Below, one piece after another: positions 16,632 through 28,513 of a DNA stretch of 64,000 nt. The DNA comes from Nocardia rosealba (GTDB lineage: Bacteria > Actinomycetota > Actinomycetes > Mycobacteriales > Mycobacteriaceae): assembly GCF_020216065.1 (NCBI RefSeq), contig NZ_JAIWNA010000003.1, forward strand, positions 200,882 to 264,881, read 5' to 3'. How positions within the stretch are numbered: the stretch's first letter is position 1; every line of letters begins with the position of its first letter. The position numbers were made by a program, and so were the translations under genes. The notes under the pieces are model-generated. The model saw only the letters and a list, made by a program, of their open reading frames with translations, was not told the origin of the DNA and made no database searches.

Positions 16632-18176
16632 GTGGATTCGAACGGACAGAATGCGACGCACGGCTCGGTCACCGAGGCGCGCACCTACGAGGTCCGCACC
16701 TTCGGTTGCCAGATGAACGTCCATGATTCCGAACGCTTGTCCGGCCTGCTCGAAGACGCGGGTTATGTGAAGGCCGCCCCGAGCGACACCCCGGACCTGG
16801 TGGTGTTCAACACCTGCGCGGTGCGGGAGAACGCCGACAACAAGCTCTACGGCACCCTCGGGCACCTCGCGCCGGTGAAGCAGGGCAGGCCCGGCATGCA
16901 GATCGCCGTCGGCGGCTGCCTGGCGCAGAAGGACCGCGACACCGTGATCCGCAAGGCGCCGTGGGTGGACGTGGTGTTCGGCACACACAACATCGGCTCG
17001 CTGCCGGTGCTGCTCGAACGGGCACGGCACAACGAGCAGGCCCAGGTGGAGATCCTCGAATCGCTCGAGGCCTTCCCGTCCACCCTGCCCGCCAAGCGTG
17101 AATCCGCCTACGCGGGCTGGGTATCGATCTCGGTGGGTTGCAACAACACCTGCACCTTCTGCATCGTGCCCGCGCTGCGCGGCAAAGAGGTGGACCGCCG
17201 CCCCGGTGACGTGCTCGCCGAGGTGCAGGCCCTGGTCGACCAGGGTGTGCTCGAGGTGACCCTGCTCGGCCAGAACGTGAACTCCTACGGCGTGAATTTC
17301 GTCGACCCCGAACAACCGCGCGACCGGGGCGCCTTCGCCCAGTTGCTGCGCGCGACCGGGCGGATCGAGGGGCTCGAGCGGGTGCGGTTCACCTCGCCGC
17401 ATCCGGCGGAGTTCACCGACGACGTCATCGAGGCGATGGCCGAGACACCCAATGTCTGCCCGCAGCTGCACATGCCGTTGCAGTCGGGCTCGGACCGGGT
17501 GCTCAAGGCGATGCGCCGCTCCTACCGCAAGGAACGCTTCCTCGGCATCATCGACAAGGTGCGCGCCGCGATGCCGCACGCCTCGATCACCACCGACATC
17601 ATCGTCGGCTTCCCCGGCGAGACCGAGGAGGACTTCCAGGAGACCCTGGACGTGGTGCGCCGGGCCCGCTTCACCAGCGCCTACACCTTCCAGTACTCCA
17701 AGCGCCCCGGCACCCCGGCCGCCGAACTGGCCGATCAGGTGCCCAAGGCCGTGGTGCAGGAACGCTACGACCGGCTCATCGCCCTGCAGGAGCAGGTGTC
17801 GCTCGAGGAGAACCAGGCGCTGATCGGCACCGAGGTGGAATTGCTCGTCGCCGAGGGCGCGGGCAAGAAGAACGCGGCGACCGCCCGGATGAGCGGACGC
17901 GCCCGCGACGGCAGACTGGTGCACTTCCGGCCCGGCACCGACGCGAGGATCCGCCCCGGTGACCTCGTCGTCGTCGACATCACCGCCGCCGCACCGCACC
18001 ACCTGATCGCCGACAGTGTCGTGAAATCGCATCGCCGCACGCGAGCGGGCGACGCGCACGAGCGAGGGGTCACGCCCAAGACCGCGCCGATCGGTGTCGG
18101 TCTCGGCTTGCCACGCATCGGCGCGCCCGCGATCGAGCCGGTGGACAGCGGTTGTTCGACCGGGTGTCCGGCATGA
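16632..18176 (+). CDS. miaB: tRNA-2-methylthio-N6-dimethylallyladenosine synthase MiaB
   Basis: The 514-residue radical-SAM methylthiotransferase has an N-terminal UPF0004 domain with three cluster Cys ([21 protein letters not shown]), the radical SAM motif CNNTCTFC near residue 170, an [12 protein letters not shown] segment and a C-terminal TRAM domain. It adds the methylthio group to i6A37 of tRNAs reading UNN codons, working after MiaA, whose gene lies 3.3 kb downstream. GTG 16632 is the start. The C-terminal 40 residues extend past TRAM and are poorly conserved. It overlaps the next gene by ATGA. Confidence 0.95.
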   Translation: MDSNGQNATHGSVTEARTYEVRTFGCQMNVHDSERLSGLLEDAGYVKAAPSDTPDLVVFNTCAVRENADNKLYGTLGHLAPVKQGRPGMQIAVGGCLAQKDRDTVIRKAPWVDVVFGTHNIGSLPVLLERARHNEQAQVEILESLEAFPSTLPAKRESAYAGWVSISVGCNNTCTFCIVPALRGKEVDRRPGDVLAEVQALVDQGVLEVTLLGQNVNSYGVNFVDPEQPRDRGAFAQLLRATGRIEGLERVRFTSPHPAEFTDDVIEAMAETPNVCPQLHMPLQSGSDRVLKAMRRSYRKERFLGIIDKVRAAMPHASITTDIIVGFPGETEEDFQETLDVVRRARFTSAYTFQYSKRPGTPAAELADQVPKAVVQERYDRLIALQEQVSLEENQALIGTEVELLVAEGAGKKNAATARMSGRARDGRLVHFRPGTDARIRPGDLVVVDITAAAPHHLIADSVVKSHRRTRAGDAHERGVTPKTAPIGVGLGLPRIGAPAIEPVDSGCSTGCPA

Positions 18177-18874
18177 ACGCCGAGGACCCGGACTCTACTA
18201 CCGGTCGTAGTGGGTCGGGTGCCGAGGACGGCGCGGGGGATGGCAGAGTGGAGCCCGGCGCACACGAGCCGAGTAACCCTGCGGACAGGAGCGACGTGAA
18301 CCGGGTGGGCAACGATCAGGAATTCGAGCAGTTCCGCGGCGAGATCGACGCCGTGGAGCGGCGGATCGCCGGTGAGATCGATCCCGGCGCACGGGCCATG
18401 GTGGTGGCGGGCGCGGTGTTCGCCCTGCTCGTCTCGCTGATCCTGCCGCACGCAGGTGCCGCGCGCGGCTTCGACGTGCTGCTGAGCACCGATGCGGCCC
18501 GCCTCGAACACATCGGGCTGCCCTCACGCGTCTTCGTGTGGCTGGTCATCGTGTTCGGCGTCGGTTTCTCCCTGCTGGCCCTGACCACCCGGCGCTGGGT
18601 GCTGGCCTGGTTGGCCTGTGCGGGCTCGGCCGTGGCGAGTGTGTTCGGCGTGCTGTCGATCTGGCACCGCCAGACCCCGGGCCTCGGCAACTACGAGGGC
18701 GCCGGGCCCGGCATCGGCCTGATCCTCGGCACCCTGGCCGTCATGGTGCTCACCTTCCACTGGATCCGCGTGGTCTGGAGTCGCACCGCTGTGCAGCTGG
18801 CCGCGGAGGAACAGCGCCGTAATGCCGCCCGCGAAGCCGAGGAACGCGACCGCAAACGCCTGATGGGCGAGTAG
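18173..18874 (+). CDS. Conserved membrane protein (Rv2732c-like)
   Basis: The 233-residue protein has an acidic, Ser/Gly-rich N-terminus (residues 1-50), a short amphipathic segment ([20 protein letters not shown]), four predicted transmembrane helices between about 75 and 195, and a charged C-terminal helix rich in Ala/Glu/Arg. No enzymatic motif is visible. It occupies the position of the conserved membrane protein after miaB in mycobacteria and overlaps miaB by 4 bp. Function unknown; tight coupling to miaB is conserved. Confidence 0.8.
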   Translation: MNAEDPDSTTGRSGSGAEDGAGDGRVEPGAHEPSNPADRSDVNRVGNDQEFEQFRGEIDAVERRIAGEIDPGARAMVVAGAVFALLVSLILPHAGAARGFDVLLSTDAARLEHIGLPSRVFVWLVIVFGVGFSLLALTTRRWVLAWLACAGSAVASVFGVLSIWHRQTPGLGNYEGAGPGIGLILGTLAVMVLTFHWIRVVWSRTAVQLAAEEQRRNAAREAEERDRKRLMGE

Positions 18875-18912
18875 CTAGCCCGCCTCGCTAGCCCGCCTCG
18901 CTAGCCCGCCTC
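18874..18912. repeat. Three tandem copies of a 13-bp unit
   Basis: GCTAGCCCGCCTC occurs three times head to tail (18874-18886, 18887-18899, 18900-18912). The first copy begins at the last base of the stop codon. Perfect copies suggest recent slippage. Each unit contains a TAG in the upstream gene's frame context, so the copies do not extend the protein. Confidence 0.9.
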
Positions 18913-19084
18913 CCCGCGAATTCTGCCGGTCGTGGGAAGGGGGCTGGGTTTCTCGCCGGGCTCACCGGGGTGCGCCGTGAGTTCTGGGCGTGCCCGGTGA
19001 GTTACCGATGTACTGGCGAAATCAGTTGTCGCGTAAGCGAAGAGGCGCTCGTCGCGCCGACCGCCGGGTGCTGTGCGATCGACG

Positions 19085-20464
19085 TCAGAGGTTGCTGACG
19101 GCGCCTTCTGCCGCTTCGGCCCACTCGCGCCACTGCCTGGCCTGCTCGAGTGCCTTTTCGGCGTCGCGCTTCTTGCCCGCTGCCTCGGCCTTGGCGGCCT
19201 GCTCTTCGAACTGGGCGACGCGTTCGCGGAACTGTGCGGCGCGGGCGACAGCCTCGGGGTCGGTGCGGCGCCACTGCTGGTCGGCCGCGTCGCGCACCCG
19301 CTTCTCGATCGCGCGCAGCCTGCCTTCGAGTTCCTGCATCCGCTCGCGCGGGACCTTGCCGACGGCGTCCCACTTGTCCTGCAGTTCGCGCAGGGCGGCG
19401 CGGGCGGCTTCGAGGCCGTTGGCCGGGTCGATGTGCTCGTAGGCGTCGAGCAGCTCCTGCTTGGCGACGGCGTTGTGCTCGAACTCCGCGTCGCGTTCGG
19501 AGACCGCCGCGTTGCGGGCGGCGAAGAACACGTCCTGCGCGCTCTTGAACCGGCGCCACAGCGCCTCGTCGGCCTCGCGGGGCGCCCGGCCTGCCGCCTT
19601 CCACTCGGTGAGCAGATCGCGGAACACCGCGGCGGTACCGGTCCAGTCGGTGGAGCCGGACAGCTCCTCGGCGCGCACGCACAGCTCTTCCTTGCGCGTC
19701 TTGGCCGTGGCGCGTTCGCGATCGAGTTCGGCGAAATGGGCGCCGCGACGGCGGTTGAACGCCTCACGCGCCTTGGAGTAGCGCTTCCACAGCGCGTCGT
19801 CGACCTTGCGATCGACACCGCGGATCGACTTCCACTCGTCGAGGATCTCGCGCAAGCGGTCGCCCGCGGCCTTCCACTGGGTGGATTCGGCGGCGATCTG
19901 CTCGGCCTCGGCGGCCAGGGCTTCCTTGCGCTCGGTGTGCTCGTGGCGGGCGCGTTCCTTCTCCTCCTTGGCGTGCGCGGCGGCTTCCTCGGAGTGCTCG
20001 GTGATGGCCTGCAGGCGGGCGGCCAGGCCGTCGATGTCACCGATGACGGCGGCGGTCGGCAACGTCTCGGCGAGCGCCAGCGCGGCGGCCTTGGTCTTGC
20101 GGGCATCGGCGCCCGCGGCCAAACGTGCCTCGAGCAATGCCACCTCGGTGGCCAGGTCGTCGAAGCGGCGGCCGAAGTGGGCAAGGCCCTCGGCGGCGTC
20201 ACCGGCCTGCCAGGAGCCGACGACGCGTTCACCGTCGGCGGTCTTCACCCAGGCGGTGCCGTCCTCGTCGACGCGACCCCATTTGCTCGGGTCGGTGGCC
20301 GCGGGCACCACCACCGCGTGCGGGTGCGTCTGGTCGGGGCCGGGAGCGGGTTTCACGGCATGCGGTTTGGGCGGACGCGGAGCCTTGCCGCCGGGCTTGG
20401 GGGTGCCGGAGGGTCGCGGGCCCGGACCGGGGGTGGGCTTCGCGGTTCCGTTGCTGTCGGTCAT
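19085..20464 (-). CDS. DUF349 coiled-coil protein (Rv2731-like)
   Basis: A 459-residue, Ala/Arg/Glu-rich protein. After a Pro-rich N-terminus (residues 1-50) it contains a conserved patch ([37 protein letters not shown]), then repeated DUF349 modules of roughly 70 residues (each with W..A and R..W motifs: [51 protein letters not shown]). Long helices dominate. DUF349 proteins are cytoplasmic with roles suggested in translation or nucleoid function; no activity is established here. It is convergent with the membrane protein and divergent from the dioxygenase-like gene. Confidence 0.85.
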   Translation of the reverse strand: MTDSNGTAKPTPGPGPRPSGTPKPGGKAPRPPKPHAVKPAPGPDQTHPHAVVVPAATDPSKWGRVDEDGTAWVKTADGERVVGSWQAGDAAEGLAHFGRRFDDLATEVALLEARLAAGADARKTKAAALALAETLPTAAVIGDIDGLAARLQAITEHSEEAAAHAKEEKERARHEHTERKEALAAEAEQIAAESTQWKAAGDRLREILDEWKSIRGVDRKVDDALWKRYSKAREAFNRRRGAHFAELDRERATAKTRKEELCVRAEELSGSTDWTGTAAVFRDLLTEWKAAGRAPREADEALWRRFKSAQDVFFAARNAAVSERDAEFEHNAVAKQELLDAYEHIDPANGLEAARAALRELQDKWDAVGKVPRERMQELEGRLRAIEKRVRDAADQQWRRTDPEAVARAAQFRERVAQFEEQAAKAEAAGKKRDAEKALEQARQWREWAEAAEGAVSNL

Positions 20465-20727
20465 TGCTCTCCGTCCCTGCCGCGCGTCACGGCTGCCTGG
20501 TTACGCTCTAGCACATCCCATTGAACCCGCTTCGAGCCGAGGAAACCATCGATCCCGAGGATCGGATGCCGCGTTTCCTGGGATTTCGTCCCGGACGACG
20601 GGGGTGGTCGCATCAGAAAACACTAGCAATCTCGCGGGGCATCACGGCGCCGGACACTCGCTGACCCCGGTGCGCTCCTCCTGCGCCGGATGCGGGCGCG
20701 TGCTACCGGTGCGGCTACGGTTACGTC

Positions 20728-21483
20728 GTGTTCTCGATAGCGGCCCTGGTCCCGTCGCCGCCGATGCTGGTGCCACAACTGTGCGGACACCAGGTGGCCT
20801 CCGGCGATGCTCCCGACGAGCCGGTGGTGGTGTTGCGCGCGGCCGCGCTCGAGGCCGCCGCCACGCTCGCCGCCCGCGCCGATCGCTGGGTCGTCGTCGG
20901 CGCCGGTGCGCGGGCCGAAACCTTCGACCCCGGTGTGCGCGGGACTTTCCGTGGCTTCGGCGCCGATGTCGTCGTCGATCTCGGCCCGGGCGCGAGCGTC
21001 GACGCACCGGCAGACCCCCAGCTTCCGCTGCCCGTCCTGATCGCCGCGTGGTTGCGGGAGCAGGCCGCGCCGGGTGTTTCCGTACGGGCGCGAGTGATCG
21101 CCGCCGACACGGCACCGGGGGAGTGCGCCCGCTTCGGCACCGACCTGCGCGCCGAACTCGACGCCGATCCGGCGCCGTGGGCGGTGCTCGTCGTCGCCGA
21201 CGGAGCCGCGACCCTCACCCTCAAATCCCCGGGCTACCTCGACGAGCGCGCCGACCCGTTCCAAACCGCTCTGGACGCCGCCCTGCGCGAGGGCTCCCGA
21301 GCAGGGCTCGCCGCACTCGACCCCGACCTGTGTGCGCAATTGCGGGTCGACGGTCGCGCCGCCTACCAGGCGCTCGGCGGCCTGTTCGCCACCGACCCGG
21401 CCGACCCGCCGGTTCGCACCCTCTACCAGGGCGCACCGTACGGCGTGGGCTACGACGTGAGCGTGTGGGAGGTCGGCCGATGA
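20728..21483 (+). CDS. Class III extradiol dioxygenase-like protein (Rv2728c-like)
   Basis: The 251-residue protein starts with GTG 20728 and [20 protein letters not shown], typical of the LigB-like fold at the N-terminus. The alpha/beta core includes [16 protein letters not shown] and [27 protein letters not shown]. The metal ligands of true extradiol dioxygenases (His/His/Glu) are not evident: the usual N-terminal HP.. is replaced by VPSPPM, so activity is doubtful. Its stop overlaps the miaA ATG. Upstream of it, 20465-20727 holds only promoter-sized intergenic sequence. Confidence 0.75.
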   Translation: MFSIAALVPSPPMLVPQLCGHQVASGDAPDEPVVVLRAAALEAAATLAARADRWVVVGAGARAETFDPGVRGTFRGFGADVVVDLGPGASVDAPADPQLPLPVLIAAWLREQAAPGVSVRARVIAADTAPGECARFGTDLRAELDADPAPWAVLVVADGAATLTLKSPGYLDERADPFQTALDAALREGSRAGLAALDPDLCAQLRVDGRAAYQALGGLFATDPADPPVRTLYQGAPYGVGYDVSVWEVGR

Positions 21484-22406
21484 CGAAGCGCCCCATCGCG
21501 GTCGTCGGACCCACCGCGACCGGGAAGTCCGATCTGGCCCTCGACCTGGCCGAACGGCTCGACGGCGAAATCGTCAACATCGACGCGATGCAGCTGTACC
21601 GCGGCATGGACGTCGGTACCGCGAAACTGCCGCCCGCGCAGCGGCGTGGCATCGCGCACCACCTCCTCGACGTTCTCGACGTCACCGAGACCGCCACGGT
21701 CGCTGCCTACCAGAGCGCGGCAAGCGACATCGTGGAAGACATCATGGCGCGCGGCCGCACCCCGGTGGTCGTCGGCGGGTCGATGATGTACGTGCAGGCA
21801 CTGCTCGACCAGTGGGACTTCCCGGCCACCGACCCCGACGTGCGCGCCCGCTGGGAAGCGGTGCTGGCCGACGGTGGAGTCGCGGCCGTGCACGCGGCGC
21901 TGCGGGCGGCCGACCCGGTCGCGGCCGACACCATCCTGCCCACCGACGGGCGACGGATGGTCCGCGCACTGGAAGTCGTCGAACTCACCGGCAAACCGTT
22001 CGCCGCCTCGGCTCCGACCATCGGCGCACCGCGCTGGGACACCGTCATCATCGGCGTCGACCGGGAGACCGCCGCCCTCGACGCCCGCATCGAGGCCCGC
22101 ACCGCGCACATGTTCGACTCCGGCCTGGTCGAGGAGGTCCGCACCCTGCTCGATGCCGGACTGCGCGACGGCCAGACCGCACGCCGCGCGATCGGGTACG
22201 CCCAGGTGCTGGCCTACCTCGACGGCGAATACGATCTCGCGCACGCCCGCGAACGCACCCTCATCGGCACCCGCCGCTATGTGCGACGGCAGCGCTCGTG
22301 GTTCCGCCGCGACCCCAGGGTGACCTGGGTCGACGGCGCCGACCCCGACCTCGCCGCCACCACGCTCACCCTGCTCGACGAACAGACAGGACGGACCGCG
22401 CAGTGA
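21480..22406 (+). CDS. miaA: tRNA dimethylallyltransferase MiaA
   Basis: The 308-residue enzyme has P-loop [34 protein letters not shown] (catalytic Asp/Thr region), [19 protein letters not shown] and a C-terminal [20 protein letters not shown]. It transfers the dimethylallyl group to A37 of tRNAs, providing the substrate of MiaB. ATG 21480 overlaps the upstream stop (ATGA), and its own stop overlaps the GTG start of the methyltransferase, so the four genes from 20728 to dapF are translationally coupled. Confidence 0.95.
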   Translation: MTKRPIAVVGPTATGKSDLALDLAERLDGEIVNIDAMQLYRGMDVGTAKLPPAQRRGIAHHLLDVLDVTETATVAAYQSAASDIVEDIMARGRTPVVVGGSMMYVQALLDQWDFPATDPDVRARWEAVLADGGVAAVHAALRAADPVAADTILPTDGRRMVRALEVVELTGKPFAASAPTIGAPRWDTVIIGVDRETAALDARIEARTAHMFDSGLVEEVRTLLDAGLRDGQTARRAIGYAQVLAYLDGEYDLAHARERTLIGTRRYVRRQRSWFRRDPRVTWVDGADPDLAATTLTLLDEQTGRTAQ

Positions 22407-23239
22407 CCCGACGAGTGAGTACCCGCAACGCCTCGGTGCAGGTGTGGCAGGCCTACCTCAACAACCGGACCAAACGTCATCGCGACGGCCGCTTCCTCGT
22501 GCAGGGCGTGCGCCCCATCACCCAGGCCCTGGCCAACGACTGGCCCCTGGAGACGCTGCTCTACCGGCTCGGCACGCCCGATCTGTCGAGCTGGGCGCGG
22601 GAACTACTCGACACCACCGATGTGCCGCAGGTGGGTCTGGTCCCCGAACTGATGGCCGAGCTGGGGGAGAAGTCGGGCACGATTCCCGAGATCGTGGCCG
22701 TCGCCCATTCGCGTCAGCCCGACCTGGACACCTACGCGCCCGGCGAACCGGGCGAGGACTTCCCGGTCGTCGTGGTCTTCGACCGGCCCAACTCGCCCGG
22801 CAACCTCGGCACCCTCATCCGGTCGGCCGACGCCTTCGGGGCATCGGGCGTGATCGTCACCGGCCACGGCGCCGACCAGTTCGACCCGCAGGCCGTGCGC
22901 GCCTCCACCGGGTCGCTGTTCGCCGTGCCCGTGCTCCGCGCGTCGGGTGCCGCCCAGGTCGTGGAGTTCCGTGACCGGCAGGTGGCGCGCGGTATCCCCA
23001 CCCGCATCGTGGGCACCGACGAACACGCGCCGTCGACCATCTACGACTACGACTTCACCGAGGCCACCATCCTGGTGGTCGGCAACGAGACCACCGGCAT
23101 GAGTTCGGCCTGGTCGCAAGCCTGCGACGACCTGGTGACCATCCCGATGGGCGGCACCGCGAGCTCGCTCGGCGCCCCGTCGGCCGGCGCGATCGGCCTG
23201 TACGAGATCGCCCGGCAGCGCCGCACCTTCGCCCGATGA
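22403..23239 (+). CDS. TrmH-family (SPOUT) RNA methyltransferase
   Basis: The 278-residue protein has an N-terminal substrate-binding domain (residues about 10-110, [15 protein letters not shown]) and a C-terminal knotted SPOUT domain with motif 1 [20 protein letters not shown] and motif 2 [10 protein letters not shown]. Motif 3 reads [22 protein letters not shown], where most TrmH enzymes have SLNVS or SLNAS in place of SLGAP. It would 2'-O-methylate a ribose in rRNA or tRNA. M. tuberculosis lacks a gene at this spot as far as I recall, so it is an insertion between miaA and dapF. Confidence 0.85.
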   Translation: MTRRVSTRNASVQVWQAYLNNRTKRHRDGRFLVQGVRPITQALANDWPLETLLYRLGTPDLSSWARELLDTTDVPQVGLVPELMAELGEKSGTIPEIVAVAHSRQPDLDTYAPGEPGEDFPVVVVFDRPNSPGNLGTLIRSADAFGASGVIVTGHGADQFDPQAVRASTGSLFAVPVLRASGAAQVVEFRDRQVARGIPTRIVGTDEHAPSTIYDYDFTEATILVVGNETTGMSSAWSQACDDLVTIPMGGTASSLGAPSAGAIGLYEIARQRRTFAR

Positions 23240-23265
23240 CGGGATCGTCGCCCGCACAGGGGACA

Positions 23266-24174
23266 ATGGCGGACGTGTCCGACATCGAATTCAGCAAGGG
23301 CCACGGCACCCAGAACGATTTCGTGGTGCTGCCCGACCTCGAGGTGCGTCTCGACCTGAACGCCGACCGCGTCGCCGCCCTGTGCGACCGCCGTCGCGGC
23401 CTCGGCGCCGACGGTGTGCTGCGCGTCGCCAAGGCGGGCGCCCTGCGCGAGGCCGGCGTGCTCGACACCCTGCCCGACGGTGTCGGCGCCGACGACTGGT
23501 TCATGGACTACCGCAATGCCGACGGGTCGATCGCCGAGATGTGCGGCAACGGCACCCGCGTGTTCGCCCACTACCTCAATGCCACCGGCCTGGAAACCCG
23601 CACCGAGTACGTCGTCGGCAGCCGCGCGGGCGGGCGACCCGTCGAGGTGCACACCGCGGGCCCCGTCGACGGCGAGGTCACCGTCGACATGGGCGCTGTG
23701 CGTGAACTCGGCAGCTCCACCGCGACCCTGGCCGGCTGGGCGCTGTCCGGAATCGGCATCGATGTGGGCAATCCGCACCTGGCCTGCGTCGACGAGAGCC
23801 TGACCGCCGACGCGCTGGCCAAGCTCGATCTCACCGTGTCGCCCGGCTTCGATCCCGACCTGTTCCCGCACGGCGTCAATGTCGAGATCCTCACCGCGCT
23901 CGGCCCCGACAACGCCGTCGACATGCGCGTCTACGAGCGCGGTGTCGGCGAGACCCGCTCCTGCGGAACCGGAACCGTCGCCGCAGCGGCCGCCGCGCTG
24001 ACCGCCGCCGGTGTGCCGGTCGGGTCGGGCCGGGGCGAGGTCACCGTGCGCGTACCGGGCGGGCAGGTGCGCGTCACCATCGACAACGGCCGTGCCTGGA
24101 TGCGCGGCCCCTCGGTGCTGCTCGCTGCGGGCACACTGTCGCGCGACTGGTGGAACGCGCAGGCCAACCGATAA
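23266..24174 (+). CDS. dapF: Diaminopimelate epimerase DapF
   Basis: The enzyme of about 302 residues interconverts LL- and meso-diaminopimelate for peptidoglycan and lysine. Both catalytic cysteines are visible: [13 protein letters not shown] and [12 protein letters not shown]. Other landmarks are [16 protein letters not shown] at the start, [21 protein letters not shown] and GNPHLA. An ATG at 23236 overlapping the methyltransferase stop would add 10 residues; mycobacterial DapF begins close to the FSKGHG motif, so I use ATG 23266. Confidence 0.95.
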   Translation: MADVSDIEFSKGHGTQNDFVVLPDLEVRLDLNADRVAALCDRRRGLGADGVLRVAKAGALREAGVLDTLPDGVGADDWFMDYRNADGSIAEMCGNGTRVFAHYLNATGLETRTEYVVGSRAGGRPVEVHTAGPVDGEVTVDMGAVRELGSSTATLAGWALSGIGIDVGNPHLACVDESLTADALAKLDLTVSPGFDPDLFPHGVNVEILTALGPDNAVDMRVYERGVGETRSCGTGTVAAAAAALTAAGVPVGSGRGEVTVRVPGGQVRVTIDNGRAWMRGPSVLLAAGTLSRDWWNAQANR

Positions 24175-24217
24175 CCGGATGCGCCGTGTCACTGTGACGT
24201 GGCAGCATGGAAGGCGT

Positions 24218-25768
<1,551 letters not shown>

Positions 25769-25857
25769 CGGCGGGTTGCCGCTCGTTTGCGGCTGACACC
25801 GATGCGACACAGCCATATTCGGACGCTATGGTCGATTGTCGACAGCAGGAGGGTGTT

Positions 25858-26730
25858 ATGTCGAACGACCAGAAGAACGAAATCGAGCAGGGCGATCACG
25901 TTCTCAGCGATGGCGCGCCGTTGGATCCGGCGCCGAGCGAGTGGGAGATCCGGGCCTTCGAGGCGGTGTTCGCACCGGTGCGTGCCTGGGCCAGTCCGCG
26001 CTTCTACGGTTTGGAGAACATTCCGGCCGAGGGCCCGGTGTTGATCGTGGCCAACCACAACCTGCTCGGCGGGATCGATGCGCCGCTGCTGATGCCCGCC
26101 ATCCTGCGGGAGCGTGGGCGGCTGGTGCGTGGCCTGGCCGAGCATGTGCTGATGGTGCCGGGTGTGCGGGAAATCCTGCACCGTTTCGGTGCGGTGCGCG
26201 GTACCAGGTCGAACTGCCTCGCGCTGCTCGAACGCGGCGAGGCGGTGGTGGTGTTTCCCGGCGGCGGTCGTGAGGCGATCCGCCGCAAGGGGGAGAAGTA
26301 TGTGCTCAAGTGGGAGGGCCGCACCGGCTTCGCGCGGATGGCGATCCAGGCCGGCGTCCCCATCGTGCCGTTGGCGATGATCGGTATCGACGATGCCTTC
26401 GACATCGTCTTCGACGGCCAGCATCCCGTGATGTCGCCGCTGCGGTGGACGTGTCAATTACTCGGTATCAACCCCGAGCTGAACCCGCCGCTGGTGAAGG
26501 GCATCGGGCCGACCCCGATTCCGCGCCCGGAACGGTTCTACTACTCGGCGGGTACCCCGATCGATCCCACCCCGTGGCTCGGTGCCGACGACATCGACAG
26601 CGCTGCCGCCGACCTGCGTGACGTGGTGCAGAAGAGCCTGGAGGAGGAACTGCAGTTCCTGTTCTCCGAACGTGAGCGCGATACCGGCCGCGGTCTGATC
26701 GGCCGATTGCGTAGCGCGCTGCCCTTCTGA
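25858..26730 (+). CDS. Lysophospholipid acyltransferase-family protein
   Basis: The 290-residue protein of the PlsC/DGAT superfamily has the acceptor motif ANHNLLGGIDAPLL (His/Asp pair), the VFPGGGREAIRRKGEKYVLKWEGRTGFARMA block that defines the phytyl-ester-synthase/DGAT2-like branch, and VPIVPLAMIG. It probably acylates a lipid or alcohol from acyl-CoA. A strong AGGAGGG Shine-Dalgarno supports ATG 25858 over ATG 25828. A 10-bp-stem hairpin follows the stop. Confidence 0.85.
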   Translation: MSNDQKNEIEQGDHVLSDGAPLDPAPSEWEIRAFEAVFAPVRAWASPRFYGLENIPAEGPVLIVANHNLLGGIDAPLLMPAILRERGRLVRGLAEHVLMVPGVREILHRFGAVRGTRSNCLALLERGEAVVVFPGGGREAIRRKGEKYVLKWEGRTGFARMAIQAGVPIVPLAMIGIDDAFDIVFDGQHPVMSPLRWTCQLLGINPELNPPLVKGIGPTPIPRPERFYYSAGTPIDPTPWLGADDIDSAAADLRDVVQKSLEEELQFLFSERERDTGRGLIGRLRSALPF

Positions 26731-26736
26731 CCGCCC

Positions 26737-26769
26737 GAGCGGTGGGCGTTCGCGGAATACCCACCGCTC
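26737..26769 (+). terminator. Hairpin after the acyltransferase gene
   Basis: GAGCGGTGGG (26737-26746) pairs with CCCACCGCTC (26760-26769), giving a 10-bp stem with a 13-base loop, 6 bp after the acyltransferase stop. There is no T-run, so termination is probable rather than certain. Confidence 0.6.
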
Positions 26770-26782
26770 ACCTCGCGTTACG

Positions 26783-26810
26783 CGCTATACGGACCAAGGT
26801 CCGAATAGCG
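26783..26810. promoter_or_regulatory. 28-bp dyad upstream of the pirin gene
   Basis: CGCTAT-A-CGGACC-AA-GGTCCG-A-ATAGCG is a near-perfect palindrome (one A/A mismatch in each half) ending 13 bp before the pirin start. Its size fits a dimeric repressor such as a TetR, MarR or HxlR protein; no such regulator gene lies beside it. Confidence 0.6.
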
Positions 26811-26823
26811 AGAGGCGAGGTCG

Positions 26824-27564
26824 ATGGCGGCACAGGTGCAGGTGATTCCGGCTGCGAACCGCAGGTACTGGCGCACCGAGTGGCTCGACTCGCGCCAGTC
26901 GTTCCCCGTGACCGGCAATTTCGTGCTCGAGGACTACGCGCACGGGCTGCTGCTTGTGCACAACGAGGACATCGTCGACCCCGGCGAGGGCTTCGACACA
27001 CATCAGCACCGTGACACCGAGATCTTGACCTGGGTGCTGGAAGGCACAGTGGTGCACCAGGATTCGGCAGGCAACTCGGGATTGATCCGGCCCGGCCTCG
27101 CGCAACGGATGAGTGCGGGTACCGGCATCCTGCATTCCGAACGCAACGGCGCAGGCTGGACGGAACGCGAACGGCTGCACGTGGTGCAGATGTGGATCCC
27201 ACCGGACACTCTCGGCGCGCCGCCGAGCTATCAGGAACTCGACGTCGACGGTGCGTTGCGCCGCAACTCGCTGGTGCCGGTGGCCTCCGGCATGCCGAGG
27301 TATCGCGGCGACGCCGCGATCGGAATCGGCAACCGCCACGCCACTTTCCATGTCGCCCGGCTGGATCCGGGACACAGCATCACCGTTCCCGACGCACCGT
27401 ACGGTCACGTGTTCATCGCCCGGGGCGGCGTCGACTACGAGAACCACGGCGCACTCGGGCAGGGCGACGCCGTCCGGCTCACCGCGACGGGCGGTCACCG
27501 CGTGACGGCGACGACGCCCGCCGAGGTGCTGATCTGGGAGATGGACGCGGCGGCGAGCCGCTGA
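26824..27564 (+). CDS. Pirin-family cupin
   Basis: The 246-residue bicupin has the pirin metal ligands HQHRDTEILTWVLEG and GTGILHSERN in the N-terminal cupin. The C-terminal cupin (VPDAPYGHVFIARGGVDYE) is shorter. Bacterial pirins such as YhhW act as quercetin 2,3-dioxygenases or redox-sensing cofactors; substrate unknown here. The gene sits behind a 28-bp palindrome and converges on lexA with only 2 bp between the stop codons. Confidence 0.9.
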   Translation: MAAQVQVIPAANRRYWRTEWLDSRQSFPVTGNFVLEDYAHGLLLVHNEDIVDPGEGFDTHQHRDTEILTWVLEGTVVHQDSAGNSGLIRPGLAQRMSAGTGILHSERNGAGWTERERLHVVQMWIPPDTLGAPPSYQELDVDGALRRNSLVPVASGMPRYRGDAAIGIGNRHATFHVARLDPGHSITVPDAPYGHVFIARGGVDYENHGALGQGDAVRLTATGGHRVTATTPAEVLIWEMDAAASR

Positions 27565-27566
27565 CC

Positions 27567-28286
27567 TCAGACTTTGCGGATGACGGTGACGACTTTCCCC
27601 AGGATTTGCGCGTCGTTTCCTGGGATCGGTTCGAAATGTGGGTTGTGTGGCATCAGCCACACGTCTTTGCCGGTGCGCTTGAAGGTCTTCACGGTCGCCT
27701 CGCCGTCGATCATGGCCGCGACGATGTCGCCGCCCTCGGCGACGTTCTGCTGACGCACGACCACCCAGTCGCCGTCACAGATCGCGGCATCGACCATCGA
27801 CTGGCCGACGACCTTGAGCAGGAACAGCGACCCGTCGCCGACGAGTTCGCGCGGCAGCGGGAACACTTCCTCCACCGCCTGCTCGGCCAAAATCGGCCCA
27901 CCGGCGGCGATCCGGCCGAGGACCGGAACGAAGGTGGGGGTGGGGCGGCTCGGATCGGCCACGTCGTCCACGGGTTCGGCGGGCAGGGTGGTGACCGCGC
28001 GCACCGCTTCGTCGAGTCCGCGCACATTCACCGCGCGCGGCCGGTTCGGGTCGCGGCGCAGGTAGCCCTTGCGCTCCAGGGCGCGCAGCTGATGGGCCAC
28101 CGAGGAGGTGGAGGTGAGCCCGACCGCGTCGCCGATCTCGCGGATGCTCGGCGGGTAGCCGCGTTCGGTCACCGAGGAGCGGATGACCTCGAGGACCGTG
28201 CGCTGACGCACGGTGAGATCCGCGCCGGATCCCGATGTGACGGTGCCGGTAGCGCTTTCGTCACCCGTGTCGTCTGTGTGGGTCAC
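27567..28286 (-). CDS. lexA: SOS repressor LexA
   Basis: The 239-residue repressor has an N-terminal winged helix ([36 protein letters not shown]), the Ala-Gly self-cleavage site in GRIAAGGPI, catalytic Ser in [15 protein letters not shown] and Lys in [10 protein letters not shown]. RecA filaments trigger cleavage and so derepress SOS genes. Start GTG 28286 is chosen; the longer frame up to 28457 reaches across its own operator. A LexA box at 28349-28364 indicates autoregulation. Confidence 0.96.
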   Translation of the reverse strand: MTHTDDTGDESATGTVTSGSGADLTVRQRTVLEVIRSSVTERGYPPSIREIGDAVGLTSTSSVAHQLRALERKGYLRRDPNRPRAVNVRGLDEAVRAVTTLPAEPVDDVADPSRPTPTFVPVLGRIAAGGPILAEQAVEEVFPLPRELVGDGSLFLLKVVGQSMVDAAICDGDWVVVRQQNVAEGGDIVAAMIDGEATVKTFKRTGKDVWLMPHNPHFEPIPGNDAQILGKVVTVIRKV

Positions 28287-28348
28287 CTGTCCCGCCCTTC
28301 CGCTTGTCGAATTCGCCTCTCTCACGCTAGTCGGGCCACGCCGAAGTA

Positions 28349-28364
28349 TCAAACATCTGTTCGA
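28349..28364. promoter_or_regulatory. LexA box at lexA
   Basis: TCAAACATCTGTTCGA differs at one base from TCGAAC-N4-GTTCGA. It lies 63 bp upstream of the lexA start and on its side of the divergent intergenic region, so autoregulation is expected. Confidence 0.85.
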
Positions 28365-28412
28365 GCATGTCGGGCGTTTCGTGCTGACATGCGCGCCGCC
28401 GCGTGGTAGAAA

Positions 28413-28428
28413 TCGAACATCAGTTCGT
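28413..28428. promoter_or_regulatory. LexA box for the divergent SOS gene
   Basis: TCGAACATCAGTTCGT matches the SOS consensus at all but the last base. It lies 86 bp upstream of the gene at 28514, 49 bp from the lexA box. The GTTCGAACAGGTTC stretch just after it (from 28438) contains the same half-sites at a different spacing and may be a secondary site. Confidence 0.85.
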
Positions 28429-28513
28429 CGCACAGGTGTTCGAACAGGTTCGGTCATCGTCGCCTCACCTGCCCTTTCATCCAGCGGAGCACACCACCCC
28501 GGAGGTTCTTCCG

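Noticed and set aside
19806..21479. Apparent N-terminal extension of MiaA by over 550 codons
   Set aside because: Runs opposite DUF349 and in a different frame from the dioxygenase-like gene; MiaA similarity starts at 21480.
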